DNA from: Kmv34 sp964524965
GTDB taxonomy: Bacteria > Aerophobota > Aerophobia > Aerophobales > B3-G15
DNA length: 6,337 nt
NCBI GenBank assembly: GCA_964524965.1
Contig: CAZGDY010000096.1
Span: 1-6,337 of the forward strand
Direction of reading: 5' to 3'
Part shown: positions 5,652 through 6,337 of the stretch, in pieces
Numbering within the stretch: the first letter of the stretch is position 1
Layout: each line of letters opens with the position of its first letter
Made by a program: the position numbers and the translations under genes
The notes under the pieces: model-generated
The model's database searches: none
Told to the model about the DNA's origin: nothing
Seen by the model: the letters and a program-made list of their open reading frames with translations, nothing else

Positions 5652-6337
5652 ATGTTTAAAGGCAAGTTCATTGATTTGACTCAGGAAATTTATCAGGGAA
5701 TGCCTGTTTACCCGGGGCATTTAAAAACAGTTATCTGGGTCCATTTGTCTCACGAAGAAGCCAAGCGGCAACTGGGTACGGAATTTTCTTATGAAACACG
5801 AGGAATTATGTTATGCGACCATGGTCCCACCCACATTGATTCCATTAGCCATATGTCGAGAGATCCAAGCGCACCTTCTGTCGATGAGATATTGTTGGAA
5901 AACTGTATCACTTCAGCTATTTGCTTAGATGTAAGCGATGTTCCTCAAAAGAAACAATTTGGACAAAAAAAAATCGTTGAACAGTTAAAAAAATACGGTC
6001 TTACTATCCAAAAAGGTGATACGATTCTTTTTTACACTGGTCAATATGATCGTTATTATGGCAAACCAGAGTACATGACTGATTATCCCGGTTTAGACAG
6101 AGAAGGTACGGAGTTCATTATCGATCAGGGTTGTATTAATTTTGGAGTTGATTCTCCCAGTCCAGATATGTGGTATGACAAAACTTATCCTTGCCATAGT
6201 GTTTGTGCCCAGCGTGGCGTTCCTCATATTGAAAATCTATGCAACTTAGATAAGATAGTGGGTAAGCGTTTTACGTTTATAGCTCTTCCCTTGAAAATTA
6301 AAAATGGAACAGGTTCCCCTTTGAGAGCCGTTGCAAT
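5652..6337 (+). CDS. Cyclase family protein (kynurenine formamidase/isatin hydrolase fold), 3' end cut by window
   Basis: This is a probable metal-dependent hydrolase of the PF04199 'cyclase' family, whose known members open amide or lactam-like bonds (kynurenine formamidase, isatin hydrolase). There are 228 complete codons and no stop before the window edge. The last residues, GSPLRAVA, match the usual C-terminal GSPxRAVAI motif, so only a few codons are probably missing. The metal motif reads HGPTHIDSISH, giving His57, His61, Asp63 and His67; Pro replaces Gly of the common HxGTHxD form. Glu194 in HIENL matches the additional metal-ligand Glu known in kynurenine formamidases. FGVDSPSPD (164-172) is also family-like. 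There is no signal peptide, so it is cytoplasmic. GGAGG at 5641-5645 fixes the ATG. Same strand and next to the importer, it may process the imported compound. The exact substrate is unknown, and a tryptophan-catabolic role is not supported by these neighbours. Confidence 0.88.
   Translation, partial: MFKGKFIDLTQEIYQGMPVYPGHLKTVIWVHLSHEEAKRQLGTEFSYETRGIMLCDHGPTHIDSISHMSRDPSAPSVDEILLENCITSAICLDVSDVPQKKQFGQKKIVEQLKKYGLTIQKGDTILFYTGQYDRYYGKPEYMTDYPGLDREGTEFIIDQGCINFGVDSPSPDMWYDKTYPCHSVCAQRGVPHIENLCNLDKIVGKRFTFIALPLKIKNGTGSPLRAVA

Overview
This window is AT-rich (roughly 35-40% GC by eye). It carries a single-direction cluster, all on the + strand, encoding a complete carbohydrate-type (CUT1-like) ABC importer, followed by the nearly complete start of a metal-dependent 'cyclase' family hydrolase. 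Strong GGAGG-type ribosome binding sites precede most of the genes. The binding protein has a cleavable signal peptide but no convincing lipobox. Low GC, strong Shine-Dalgarno sites and an apparently unlipidated binding protein suggest a low-GC bacterium that may have a periplasm (for example Thermotogota, Atribacterota or a similar diderm lineage) rather than a typical monoderm Firmicute. This taxonomic reading is inference only.

Layout: 1-633 is non-coding, with two good sigma-70/A-type promoter candidates (55-82 and 197-225), so the transcript may have a leader of about 400-550 nt. 634-1740 encodes the MalK/UgpC-like ATPase. 1741-1958 contains inverted repeats and a probable 19-codon leader ORF (1900-1959) with an exceptionally strong Shine-Dalgarno; its stop overlaps the start of the binding-protein gene. 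1959-3386 encodes the extracellular solute-binding protein. 3387-3524 contains a strong hairpin (3427-3467) with no T-run after it. 3525-4484 and 4522-5352 encode the two membrane permeases. 5353-5651 is an AT-rich gap with inverted repeats and a weak terminator candidate. 5652-6337 encodes a cyclase/kynurenine-formamidase-fold hydrolase that runs off the right edge, probably only a few codons short of its end.

How the parts fit: the binding protein captures a solute outside the membrane, the two permeases form the channel, and the ATPase (probably as a dimer) powers uptake. The hydrolase, which keeps all the expected metal-binding residues, may act on the imported compound or on something derived from it. 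The substrate cannot be read from sequence. The pairing raises the possibility that it is not a plain sugar but a compound with an amide, lactone or similar hydrolysable bond.

No mobile element, CRISPR array, tRNA or rRNA was seen. The protein-coding content is a familiar transporter type. The less ordinary points are the coupled leader ORF, the Q-loop Gln-to-Glu change in the ATPase, the long promoter-bearing leader, and the hairpin between the binding-protein and permease genes.
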